A stretch of 5,907 nucleotides of DNA, from the NCBI GenBank assembly GCA_007131125.1, contig SLRE01000013.1, forward strand, positions 1 through 5,907, read 5' to 3'. Positions 1-5,793 of the stretch are shown here, in pieces. Position 1 is the first letter of the stretch. Each line of letters opens with the position of its first letter. The notes beneath the pieces are model-generated. The model saw only the letters and a list, made by a program, of their open reading frames with translations. It had not been told where the DNA came from and did not search any database. The translations under genes and the position numbers were made by a program. The stretch comes from Bacteroidales bacterium (GTDB taxonomy: Bacteria; Bacteroidota; Bacteroidia; Bacteroidales; UBA7960).

Positions 1-416
1 AGAGGCTTGGGCATCTGGGCAATAATATCCTCAAACTGTCCATCCGAAATGTATTTACCCAGATGATGCAAAACAGTCTTAACGATCTCTTCTGTTGGAT
101 CCTCCCAGTTAAACTGCCGCTCACCATATTGCGCCTGGTACTTTTTCACCTCATTGGTAAAGTCCTCAACGGACTTTAAGTCCAGAGGTTTTTCCTTGTA
201 ATTCCATCCATCAACATAAATCCCTTTGAGAAACATGGGCAACTGGGCAAGCAGGTTGAGAGATTCACTTATTGTAATCCTCTCCCGCAGTGTATGCATT
301 ACCGCCCTTAATATTATTCCCGTGCGCCCATCCTCTTCAGGATGGCCCAGGCCTTTGGCCAGCTTGTTTAAAAATTCATTTCCTTCCTGTGCGTACTTTT
401 CAAAGTTTAAGGCCAT
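1..416 (-). CDS. DUF2267-family protein, 3' end cut off by the window edge
   Basis: This minus-strand reading frame opens at an ATG at 414-416 and runs open to the left edge, giving 138 complete codons with no stop. It starts MALNFEKYAQEGNEFLNKLA. Two similar halves are visible. Around residues 38-61 there is a helix followed by ERITISESLNLLAQLP, and around residues 112-137 a helix followed by GKYISDGQFEDIIAQMPK. This twofold pattern of a helix, a short acidic turn and a (L/I)(L/I)AQ(L/M)P motif is what I know of the DUF2267 family (small, all-helical, soluble, function unknown). The family is usually about 130-150 residues, so little of the protein is missing. There is no signal peptide or membrane segment. 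The start is supported by a perfect AGGAGG eight bases upstream. A weak promoter-like TATGGTTTG lies at 464-472 on the minus strand, but its spacer does not match the Bacteroidota consensus exactly. The ferredoxin terminator separates this gene from the next one upstream. Family assignment is fairly sure; function is unknown. Confidence 0.82.
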   Translation of the reverse strand, partial: MALNFEKYAQEGNEFLNKLAKGLGHPEEDGRTGIILRAVMHTLRERITISESLNLLAQLPMFLKGIYVDGWNYKEKPLDLKSVEDFTNEVKKYQAQYGERQFNWEDPTEEIVKTVLHHLGKYISDGQFEDIIAQMPKP

Positions 417-424
417 AGTTAATT

Positions 425-430
425 CCTCCT
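425..430 (-). promoter_or_regulatory. Shine-Dalgarno sequence of the DUF2267 gene
   Basis: On the minus strand AGGAGG lies eight bases before the ATG at 416 and follows a run of A residues. It is the only strong Shine-Dalgarno match in front of any gene in this window, and it fixes the start of the DUF2267 gene. Confidence 0.75.
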
Positions 431-623
431 TTTTTCTGTTTTTAATTATTTAAAGGCAACAACCAAACCATAAGAGACAACAACTTTCAAGAAACCTGCC
501 CCTGCCTTTATTTGTCAGGTTCAAACTTTAACCCTTGCCGAGAACCAATCCCAAGAGAAACCTCAAAGGGGTGTGAAAAAATTCAACAATGATAAAGCTG
601 GTTTGATTACTTCAAAGTATTAC

Positions 624-657
624 CAAAAAAATGGTGAACCAATCAGGATTCACCATT
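624..657 (-). terminator. Intrinsic terminator downstream of the ferredoxin gene
   Basis: A perfect 9-bp inverted repeat, AATGGTGAA (630-638) and TTCACCATT (649-657), encloses a 10-base loop. On the minus strand the second arm runs into a T tract (630-624). The stem begins only 7 bases after the ferredoxin stop codon, which is the expected place for its terminator. On the plus strand the stem is followed, after GCA, by a T run at 661-666, so it could also work in that direction, but no plus-strand gene ends here. It should isolate the ferredoxin transcript from the DUF2267 gene. Confidence 0.8.
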
Positions 658-664
658 GCATTTT

Positions 665-862
665 TTACTCTTCTTCAAGTTTTATGGCTTCAACAGGGCA
701 TTCTTCTGCTGCCTCCTTTATTTTTTCCTCGTAAATATTCAGGTTAGCATCATTATTAACAACTGCTATATCATCCTCAAGGCTGAACACCTCCGGACAG
801 AGCTCGACACACAACTCGCAAGCAGTGCAATCTTCGGTAACCCATACTTTTTTTATCGCCAT
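665..862 (-). CDS. Single [4Fe-4S] cluster ferredoxin
   Basis: A 65-residue, very acidic, soluble protein and a small one-electron carrier of the cytoplasm. The cluster motif is C12-x2-C15-x2-C18 near the N terminus, with the fourth ligand C55 followed by Pro (ECPVEAI) near the C terminus. Only one full cluster motif is present, which fits the Thermotoga/Desulfovibrio type of mono-cluster ferredoxin of about 60 residues. A fifth cysteine, C22, sits in CVELCPE. In the Thermotoga maritima protein the equivalent cysteine forms a disulfide with a second cysteine eight residues before the last ligand. Here that position is K47, so C22 has no partner. The ATG at 860-862 has no Shine-Dalgarno in front; there is no shorter or longer sensible alternative. 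The gene is monocistronic, followed by its own terminator and divergent from the Ere-like gene. Redox partners cannot be deduced from the window. Confidence 0.93.
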   Translation of the reverse strand: MAIKKVWVTEDCTACELCVELCPEVFSLEDDIAVVNNDANLNIYEEKIKEAAEECPVEAIKLEEE

Positions 863-920
863 AACGCAATTCTTTTAGGTTGATTATTTAATGCTCTGAA
901 AGGTTTTTGTATAAAGAAAA

Positions 921-936
921 ATTCCTTTTCAGGAAT
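921..936 (-). other. Small hairpin in the ferredoxin upstream region
   Basis: The sequence ATTCCT-TTTC-AGGAAT (plus strand) is a perfect 6-bp inverted repeat with a 4-base loop. Read on the minus strand the loop is GAAA, a GNRA-type tetraloop, and the stem is followed by TTTTTC. It lies 58 bases upstream of the ferredoxin ATG and about 155 bases upstream of the Ere-like gene. It could be a leader hairpin, a weak attenuator or an operator. It is short, so chance is a real possibility. Confidence 0.3.
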
Positions 937-1090
937 AGAACAGGCAATTAATATACCACAGAAGAAAAGGTTTTCTTTTTTGTTAGCTTCCAGGTTCCCT
1001 TAAAAAGAAATAACACTCAAACTCTCCGATTTCAAGAGATGGATCAGCTATCATGGCATGGATTTGTTATTTATAAAGAAAAAAGAAGTC

Positions 1091-2416
1091 ATGAACCTTT
1101 CAACGAAAAAAACAAATAATCCCTCTATAGTTAGTCTTACGGATTTTATCAATGAAAAATCACATTTGCTGCAAAAAGGATTAAACCCGCTTTTTGACCT
1201 GATCGGAGACGCAAGGATCGTCATGCTTGGAGAGGCTTCCCATGGCACCCATGAATATTATATATGGAGGGCATACATTACCAAGAAACTGATAAAAGAG
1301 AAGGGGTTTAACATCATTGGGGTAGAGGGCGACTGGCCCGATTGTTATCAGATAAACCGGTACATCCGGAATTACAAGGATGGTGGAATCAATGCCCAGC
1401 AAGTGTTGAAAAAGTTCCACAGATGGCCCACCTGGATGTGGGCAAACTGGGAGGTTGCGTCATTGATGGAGTGGTTAAAGGACTACAATCAAAACAATGA
1501 TTTTATCCATCAGGCAGGCTTTTATGGCCTGGATGTTTATAGCTTGTGGGAGTCGCTTGAGGCAATCAGGGAATATTTAAAGGAAAACGATCCCGATGCG
1601 CTGAGGTCTGCCGAAGAAGCCCTGGCCTGTTTTGAGCCCTTCAACAGGGAAGCGACCCAATACGCCACCTCAACCCGGTTTAGTCCTGAAAGTTGCGAAA
1701 GGGAAGTGTTGGATTTACTGGAAAAGATCCGCAACAGGGTTCCCCTATACAACAATGATCATGAAGCACCCTTTAACGCCGAACAAAATGCCATTACGGC
1801 CGTAAATGCCGAAAGGTATTACCGTGCCATGGTAAAAGGAGGGCCCCAATCATGGAACATACGCGACGAGCACATGACTGCTACACTGGAAAGGCTGCTT
1901 GATTTTCATGGCCCGGACTCCAAAGCTGTGCTCTGGGAACACAATACCCACATTGGGGATGCGCGTGCCACCAATATGAAAGCAGGCGGGATGGTTAACG
2001 TGGGACAGCTGGTGCGTGAAAAATGGGGAACAGACCAAACCGTAGCCGTTGGTTTTGGTTCTTATGAAGGTAGTGTTATTGCCAGTGAGGCCTGGGATGC
2101 ACCCATGGAAAAAATGGAGGTGCCGGAAGCCCGGAAAAACAGTTGGGAGTTCCTCCTCCATCAATCCGGTCCTATTGATAAGCTGATCATAACCCGCGAC
2201 TTGTCGGATCATCCCCTGATGGCACATCAGGTGGATCACCGGGCCATTGGGGTCATTTACCATCCGGAAAGGGATCATTTCGGGAACTATGTACCAAGCC
2301 TGATTCCTGTAAGGTATGATGCTTTTATATACCTTGATAAAACGAAGGCTTTACATCCTATTAAAGTAGAAGAAGATCCCCGGCTTATCCCGGAAACCTA
2401 TCCATGGGGAATTTAG
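1091..2416 (+). CDS. Erythromycin-esterase-family hydrolase (Ere-like)
   Basis: A cytoplasmic protein of 441 residues from the ATG at 1091. An in-frame ATG at 1058 would add eleven residues. I prefer 1091 because an A-rich tract precedes it and the extra residues look like translated leader. The family signature is clear: GEASHGTHE at about residues 47-55, VEGDWPD at 78-84, a Trp-rich stretch at 110-121, RDEHM at 258-262 and EHNTHIGDA at 283-291. H51 and E79 are 28 residues apart, the same spacing as the catalytic His46 and Glu74 of EreB, and the HxxH pair (H284, H287) is also present. The active site therefore looks intact. Ere enzymes open the macrolide lactone ring, but many family members, such as the Bacillus cereus homologues once called succinoglycan biosynthesis proteins, do not attack erythromycin. 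I would not call this a resistance gene from sequence alone. It is transcribed toward the 385-residue gene, whose stop is 4 bases away. Confidence 0.93.
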   Translation: MNLSTKKTNNPSIVSLTDFINEKSHLLQKGLNPLFDLIGDARIVMLGEASHGTHEYYIWRAYITKKLIKEKGFNIIGVEGDWPDCYQINRYIRNYKDGGINAQQVLKKFHRWPTWMWANWEVASLMEWLKDYNQNNDFIHQAGFYGLDVYSLWESLEAIREYLKENDPDALRSAEEALACFEPFNREATQYATSTRFSPESCEREVLDLLEKIRNRVPLYNNDHEAPFNAEQNAITAVNAERYYRAMVKGGPQSWNIRDEHMTATLERLLDFHGPDSKAVLWEHNTHIGDARATNMKAGGMVNVGQLVREKWGTDQTVAVGFGSYEGSVIASEAWDAPMEKMEVPEARKNSWEFLLHQSGPIDKLIITRDLSDHPLMAHQVDHRAIGVIYHPERDHFGNYVPSLIPVRYDAFIYLDKTKALHPIKVEEDPRLIPETYPWGI

Positions 2417-2420
2417 ACGA

Positions 2421-3578
2421 TCACTTAATGGTTTTTGGGCAAAAAGTCCGGGGTTGTTTTTGGGCCAGCAAACTTGCAGCAAGAGAAACGGCATTGATAT
2501 CGCGGTGATTTTCCCAGGTTTGTGCTTCCCGGTGCCGGGAAACCAGCCAGAAATTTTCCAGGTCTTCGGCCAGGCCGGAGAAATTTTCCAGTGGCCGGAC
2601 ATCCAGTTCGTTCAAATCCAGGACGGCTTTCATACCGGTAACCGTGCGCAATCCAAGGGAAAGGCCGCACTCGCGAAAGGGCAACCTGGTTTCGGCAGGA
2701 TGCAAGGGTCCGGGAGAATTCCCAAGATAGGCCTGTAAGCCGGCCATGCAGTCGGCCAGCAATTTGCCGGGCCGAATGTTCTTCGGGAGCGTTTGCCCGT
2801 TCTGCGCCATCATTCCGGTTTTAACCGTGTTTAAGAGCAGCCCGCCAATGCCCAGGGCGTCCGTTGTAAACCAGGACATGTCCTTGCAGATTTTTTGTAA
2901 ATCTTCCTCCAGTTCATCCAGGGAAATTTCTTTCTTTTTTGCAAACTCTTTAATGCTAAGGGTGCATATCAATCCTTCCAGGGGGTCATGCATTCCCATA
3001 CTTTTCACCGAGGGTTCCGACAGGTCTGTTTTCATTTTCCAGAATAAGCGAACCGTCTCCCCTTCTTTATTTAGGAATTTTTCGGTAACCTTAATCAATT
3101 CCGCAGCCCAGAGGGCATATTTTTCTTCACCGGTTTCATGAAAGGCACTGAGGAGAGAGTTGAACCAGCGGGTCAGATAATGAAAGTACTGCCCATCGCA
3201 TTCCATTTCCTTGTATGGGTTCAGATAGGTTCCTGCGGATTTCTCCGGCAATTTCTTACCTATTCTGAGCCCACCGGCTGTTGGGTGGTTTTCCCCTTCT
3301 TCTTCAGGAAGGCCGCTTATCCATCCGGTCCTTGAATCATCAGTCCGGTGCTTACCCAGTGTTTTGTGAACCGTATCGATCAAATGCAAACCCAGCTGCA
3401 GGTAATTTTCATTTTTTTGCGAACGGGCAAGGGCAAAACAGCATTTCACGGCAAATGCATCTGTCCAAAGGTATCTTCGCCCGGGGTCTCCCCCCTCTCC
3501 TGTAATCCCGGTACGATTTAAAAAATCATCAAGCAACTGCCTGGCAATTTGGTTATGATGCTTTGCTTTACTGCTCAT
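2421..3578 (-). CDS. Conserved-looking helical protein of unknown function, probable alpha/alpha-toroid
   Basis: A 385-residue soluble protein with no signal peptide or membrane span. I cannot assign it to a named family. It contains blocks that look conserved: RRYLWTDAFAV (34-44), HPTAGGLRIGKKLPE (98-112), DGQYFHYLTRWFNSL (128-142), MGMHDPLEGLI (194-204), TDALGIGGLLLN (239-250), RECGLSLGLRT (302-312) and HRDINAVSLAASLLA (358-372). Regularly spaced helix pairs, with aromatic and acidic residues clustered at their ends (W38, D40, D128, H133, H197, D198, E201), suggest a six-hairpin or (alpha/alpha) barrel as in some glycosidases and epimerases. That fold call is my inference. From memory, similar unnamed proteins occur near Ere-like genes elsewhere. 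The start at 3578 has no Shine-Dalgarno. The gene lies 132 bases downstream of pcm on the same strand with no clear terminator between them, so co-transcription with pcm is possible. Its last codons overlap the 3' end region of the convergent Ere-like transcript. Confidence 0.85.
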   Translation of the reverse strand: MSSKAKHHNQIARQLLDDFLNRTGITGEGGDPGRRYLWTDAFAVKCCFALARSQKNENYLQLGLHLIDTVHKTLGKHRTDDSRTGWISGLPEEEGENHPTAGGLRIGKKLPEKSAGTYLNPYKEMECDGQYFHYLTRWFNSLLSAFHETGEEKYALWAAELIKVTEKFLNKEGETVRLFWKMKTDLSEPSVKSMGMHDPLEGLICTLSIKEFAKKKEISLDELEEDLQKICKDMSWFTTDALGIGGLLLNTVKTGMMAQNGQTLPKNIRPGKLLADCMAGLQAYLGNSPGPLHPAETRLPFRECGLSLGLRTVTGMKAVLDLNELDVRPLENFSGLAEDLENFWLVSRHREAQTWENHRDINAVSLAASLLAQKQPRTFCPKTIK

Positions 3579-3710
3579 GGGTTAGGGATTTGAATTTTTT
3601 TAGAACTACTTTTCCGATCAAAAGATTTCCTGTTTACAATGATCGATGGTCATAACAGATGGGAGGTTTTTCAACGAACGGGGATAAATCTCCACAGTAA
3701 AAAAGAGGTT

Positions 3711-4337
3711 TTATTTTTCCGTTTCACTGGTCATAGGAACAAACCTTACATGGATCAATTCGGTTTTTCCGAAATCATTTTCCCCGAATTTTTCCAGCAA
3801 AGTCAATTCTTGCATGGTGCTGCCAAGAGGTGCCAGAATTTTTCCTCCAGTTTTCAATTGTTTTTTTAAAACCTCAGGAACCTCCCGGGCAGCTGCTGTT
3901 AGCATTATTTTATCAAAGGGCCCTTTTTCGGGCCATCCTTTATAACCATTTGCATGCTTCACCGATACGTTATGCACCCCTGCCTTCAGGAGGTTTCTTC
4001 TTGCCTTTTCAGCAAGCCAATCAATGATCTCCACACTATAAACATGTGATACAAGCCGAGATAACACAGCGGCATTATAGCCGCAACCACTTCCCACTTC
4101 AAGGAGCTTATCAGCAGGTTTTAACTGCAGGGCCTGCGCCATAAAAGCCACAATGTATGGCTGACTGATGGTTTGCCCTCCCCCTATTGGCAGCGCACAA
4201 TCGTCATAAGCCAAATGCTTTACATCATCAGGTACGAATAATTCACGATTGATGGAGTGCATGGCACGTAAAACCCGTCCATCGTAAATATCACGGCCTT
4301 TCAGGTGGTATTCGATCATTCTTTCTTTGGCATCCAT
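3711..4337 (-). CDS. pcm: Protein-L-isoaspartate O-methyltransferase
   Basis: This enzyme uses S-adenosylmethionine to methylate the carboxyl of abnormal L-isoaspartyl residues in aged proteins, starting their return to normal aspartate, in the cytoplasm. Numbering from the ATG at 4337, the protein has 208 residues, the same length as E. coli Pcm. It shows RMHSINRELFVP-like N-terminal context (25-36), the substrate-loop motif GQTISQP (54-60) with the conserved Ser at 59, SAM motif I LLEVGSGCGYNAAVL (78-92), the acidic post-I region YSVEIIDWLAEKA (100-112, E103), and motif II/III FDKIMLTAAAREVPEVLKKQL (141-161) followed by GGKILAPLG. An in-frame ATG at 4403 would add 22 residues (with two Cys) not expected in the family, so I take 4337. 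No strong Shine-Dalgarno precedes either. It is divergent from the BON gene and may be co-transcribed with the 385-residue gene downstream. Confidence 0.95.
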   Translation of the reverse strand: MDAKERMIEYHLKGRDIYDGRVLRAMHSINRELFVPDDVKHLAYDDCALPIGGGQTISQPYIVAFMAQALQLKPADKLLEVGSGCGYNAAVLSRLVSHVYSVEIIDWLAEKARRNLLKAGVHNVSVKHANGYKGWPEKGPFDKIMLTAAAREVPEVLKKQLKTGGKILAPLGSTMQELTLLEKFGENDFGKTELIHVRFVPMTSETEK

Positions 4338-4529
4338 AGCTTCAAAATGTTTTGCAGTGAAATGTTGGCAAAAACCATTCCCGCAGTCAAAAACAAATTG
4401 CATACCGGCTATTCATTATGGCAGAAAAGCCTACGGGACTTTTTTTACTGCATGGATTTATGGTATAACCTTTGACTCCCATAAGGGAAGGGAAATAAAA
4501 AAATTGTTGCACTTCAAAATCCAATTATT

Positions 4530-5198
4530 ATGAATCCAACTTCAGAAGAAATTAAAAAACAGGAAATTGTTGACCAGCTTGCCTGGAATGACAGTGTAAA
4601 TGCAAATGATGTAAATGTCACCGTAAAAGGAAACACGGCAATGCTTGAAGGCAGCGTGCCGACTTATGCCGCAAAAAGAGCTGCTGAGGAAGAGGCTTAC
4701 CTGGTAGGCGGTATTACAAGAGTAGATAACATGCTTGAGGTTGTGTTCCCTCCGGAGCTTACCTTACCCACAGATGAGGAAATCAGAAGCAATGTGGAAG
4801 CAAGGTTACTATGGAACAATCAGATCAACGCAAGCAAAATTATTGTGGAAACCGACAAGGGAATGGTTACCCTTTCCGGAGAGGTTGAAAGCTATTGGGA
4901 AAAGATCCTGGCAGAGGATATCGCAAGTTCTACCAATGGAGCTGCAGGGGTCATAAACAAATTATTGGTAGTGCCCAGGAAATCGGCCCTGGATGAGCAT
5001 ATCGAAAACGACATCAAAAAGGCATTCCAACGCAGTGCACTGATTAATGAAAATGCCATAGAGGTCAGCGTAAAAGATGGGGTTGTTCATTTAACCGGGG
5101 AAGTTCCTTTTTTTGTTATGAAAAAGGAAGCACTGGATATTGCATTTTATACCTCTGGGGTTATAGACATCGTGGATAATATTACCATTGGTGTATAG
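4530..5198 (+). CDS. Protein with three tandem BON domains
   Basis: A 222-residue protein built almost wholly of three BON domains, at about residues 7-73, 83-149 and 154-221. Each shows the typical pattern: a helix, a strand with a central Gly (MLEGSV at 38-43, TLSGEV at 114-119, HLTGEV at 187-192), a second helix, and a closing Gly/Val-Asn turn (GITRVDN, GAAGVIN, GVIDIVDN). Domains 1 and 2 are most alike; both start with a WN...NA motif (WNDSVNA, WNNQINA). BON domains in OsmY and DolP are linked to osmotic stress and phospholipid binding, but those are secreted. This protein has no signal peptide or lipobox, so it should stay in the cytoplasm. The ATG at 4530 is preceded by an AT-rich stretch without a Shine-Dalgarno. 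It is transcribed away from pcm, with a shared 192-base upstream region, and ends before a strong terminator. The ligand is unknown. Confidence 0.92.
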   Translation: MNPTSEEIKKQEIVDQLAWNDSVNANDVNVTVKGNTAMLEGSVPTYAAKRAAEEEAYLVGGITRVDNMLEVVFPPELTLPTDEEIRSNVEARLLWNNQINASKIIVETDKGMVTLSGEVESYWEKILAEDIASSTNGAAGVINKLLVVPRKSALDEHIENDIKKAFQRSALINENAIEVSVKDGVVHLTGEVPFFVMKKEALDIAFYTSGVIDIVDNITIGV

Positions 5199-5233
5199 CC
5201 TGCGTTCCTGCCAAAGCCTGCCGGGTTAACAAC

Positions 5234-5280
5234 AAAAAAAAAAGAAGCTGCCTGTAAATTAAAGAGCAGCTTCTTTTTTT
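5234..5280. terminator. Bidirectional intrinsic terminator between convergent genes
   Basis: GAAGCTGC (5244-5251) pairs perfectly with GCAGCTTC (5266-5273) around a 14-base loop. The stem is extended by seven A-T pairs (5237-5243 with 5274-5280), so each strand ends in a U-rich tract after a GC-containing stem. It lies 36 bases after the BON stop and 12 bases beyond the stop of the minus-strand gene at 5293, so it should terminate both convergent transcripts. Confidence 0.92.
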
Positions 5281-5292
5281 AATTAAATATCC

Positions 5293-5793
5293 TTATTCTT
5301 CATTACAATAAAACCAGTGGTTTTTCCTTCCGTTGATATCCATCCCGTAACTGTCGAGTATTTTATTCAAATGACTCACCGTTTGCATTTCATCAATTTC
5401 GTTTTTAATGGAATGAGCACCTTCAATAAGTTCTTTCAAGAGATTATACTGTTTTTCGAAAAGGCGCAGATTGAAATGATATAAATGGAACTTAATGGTC
5501 AATTCAAAGGCCTTTTGGTAATCACCTTCCTTGAAAAGATTACTTACGACTTCATAAAAAGCCTTGGCTTTGTTATCATTCCACATCCAGTCATCATCCA
5601 CATGCTCAACCCTCAGTTCTTTAAACATATCCTGAAAAATCTGATACAGCCGGGAAGTAATCTGATTCAGGTTGTTTTCCAAAATAGGTAAATTAGCTTT
5701 AAAATGCGTTGAAAACTCCCTGGCATAGATTTTTTCCAGATTTTCCTGGATTTCATTTTTTTGTTCTGTTGTTAATTTGCCGGTCTGTTCCAT
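5293..5793 (-). CDS. Unrecognised small helical protein
   Basis: I do not recognise this protein. From the ATG at 5793 it has 166 residues, is soluble, and is predicted by eye to be nearly all helical. An amphipathic, possibly coiled-coil segment covers about 10-62. Then come a Trp-containing acidic turn VDDDWMWND (65-73) and a TPR-like helix pair around LFKEGDYQKAFELTIKFHLYHF (residues 86-107; only one such pair). A long amphipathic helix (110-147) follows, and the tail NHWFYCNEE is aromatic. An in-frame ATG at 5874 would add 27 residues rich in Phe, Ile and Asn, encoded by a very AT-rich stretch that looks like promoter DNA. There, on the minus strand, CAAA at 5872-5875 (TTTG) and a TATTTTCG at 5848-5855 resemble the Bacteroidota -33 and -7 boxes, with a slightly short 16-base spacer. 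I therefore favour 5793. No Shine-Dalgarno is seen. It converges with the BON gene and ends just before the shared terminator. Confidence 0.72.
   Translation of the reverse strand: MEQTGKLTTEQKNEIQENLEKIYAREFSTHFKANLPILENNLNQITSRLYQIFQDMFKELRVEHVDDDWMWNDNKAKAFYEVVSNLFKEGDYQKAFELTIKFHLYHFNLRLFEKQYNLLKELIEGAHSIKNEIDEMQTVSHLNKILDSYGMDINGRKNHWFYCNEE

Noticed and set aside
226..453. 75-codon open frame on the plus strand over the start of the DUF2267 gene
   Set aside because: It is antisense to a recognisable DUF2267 protein with a strong ribosome binding site, and its own translation has no recognisable features.
493..521. AACCTG ... CAGGTT inverted repeat upstream of the DUF2267 gene
   Set aside because: Only 6 bp of stem with a 17-base loop and no T run; too weak to call a terminator or riboswitch.
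1850..2278. 142-codon open frame on the minus strand inside the Ere-like gene
   Set aside because: It is wholly antisense to a clearly conserved enzyme, its translation resembles no family, and it has no ribosome binding site; it is a shadow of the plus-strand codon pattern.
2746..3141. 131-codon open frame on the plus strand inside the 385-residue gene
   Set aside because: The minus-strand frame is three times longer and has protein-like motif blocks; the plus-strand translation is Ser/Phe/Pro-rich low-information sequence typical of antisense reading.
3579..3710. Possible terminator between pcm and the 385-residue gene
   Set aside because: Only a 5-bp A/T stem (3609-3613 with 3620-3624) and a mismatched GGAGAT/ATCCCC pair are present, neither followed by a convincing T run, so no terminator is called.
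4338..4403. 22-residue N-terminal extension of Pcm from the upstream ATG
   Set aside because: The family length and the position of the conserved Ser in GQTISQP fit the start at 4337; the extension has no family counterpart and no better ribosome binding site.
4404..4529. Candidate promoter TAACCTTTG (4466-4474) for the BON gene
   Set aside because: It has three bases rather than two between TA and TTTG, and no TTTG at a proper distance upstream; not better than chance in AT-rich DNA.
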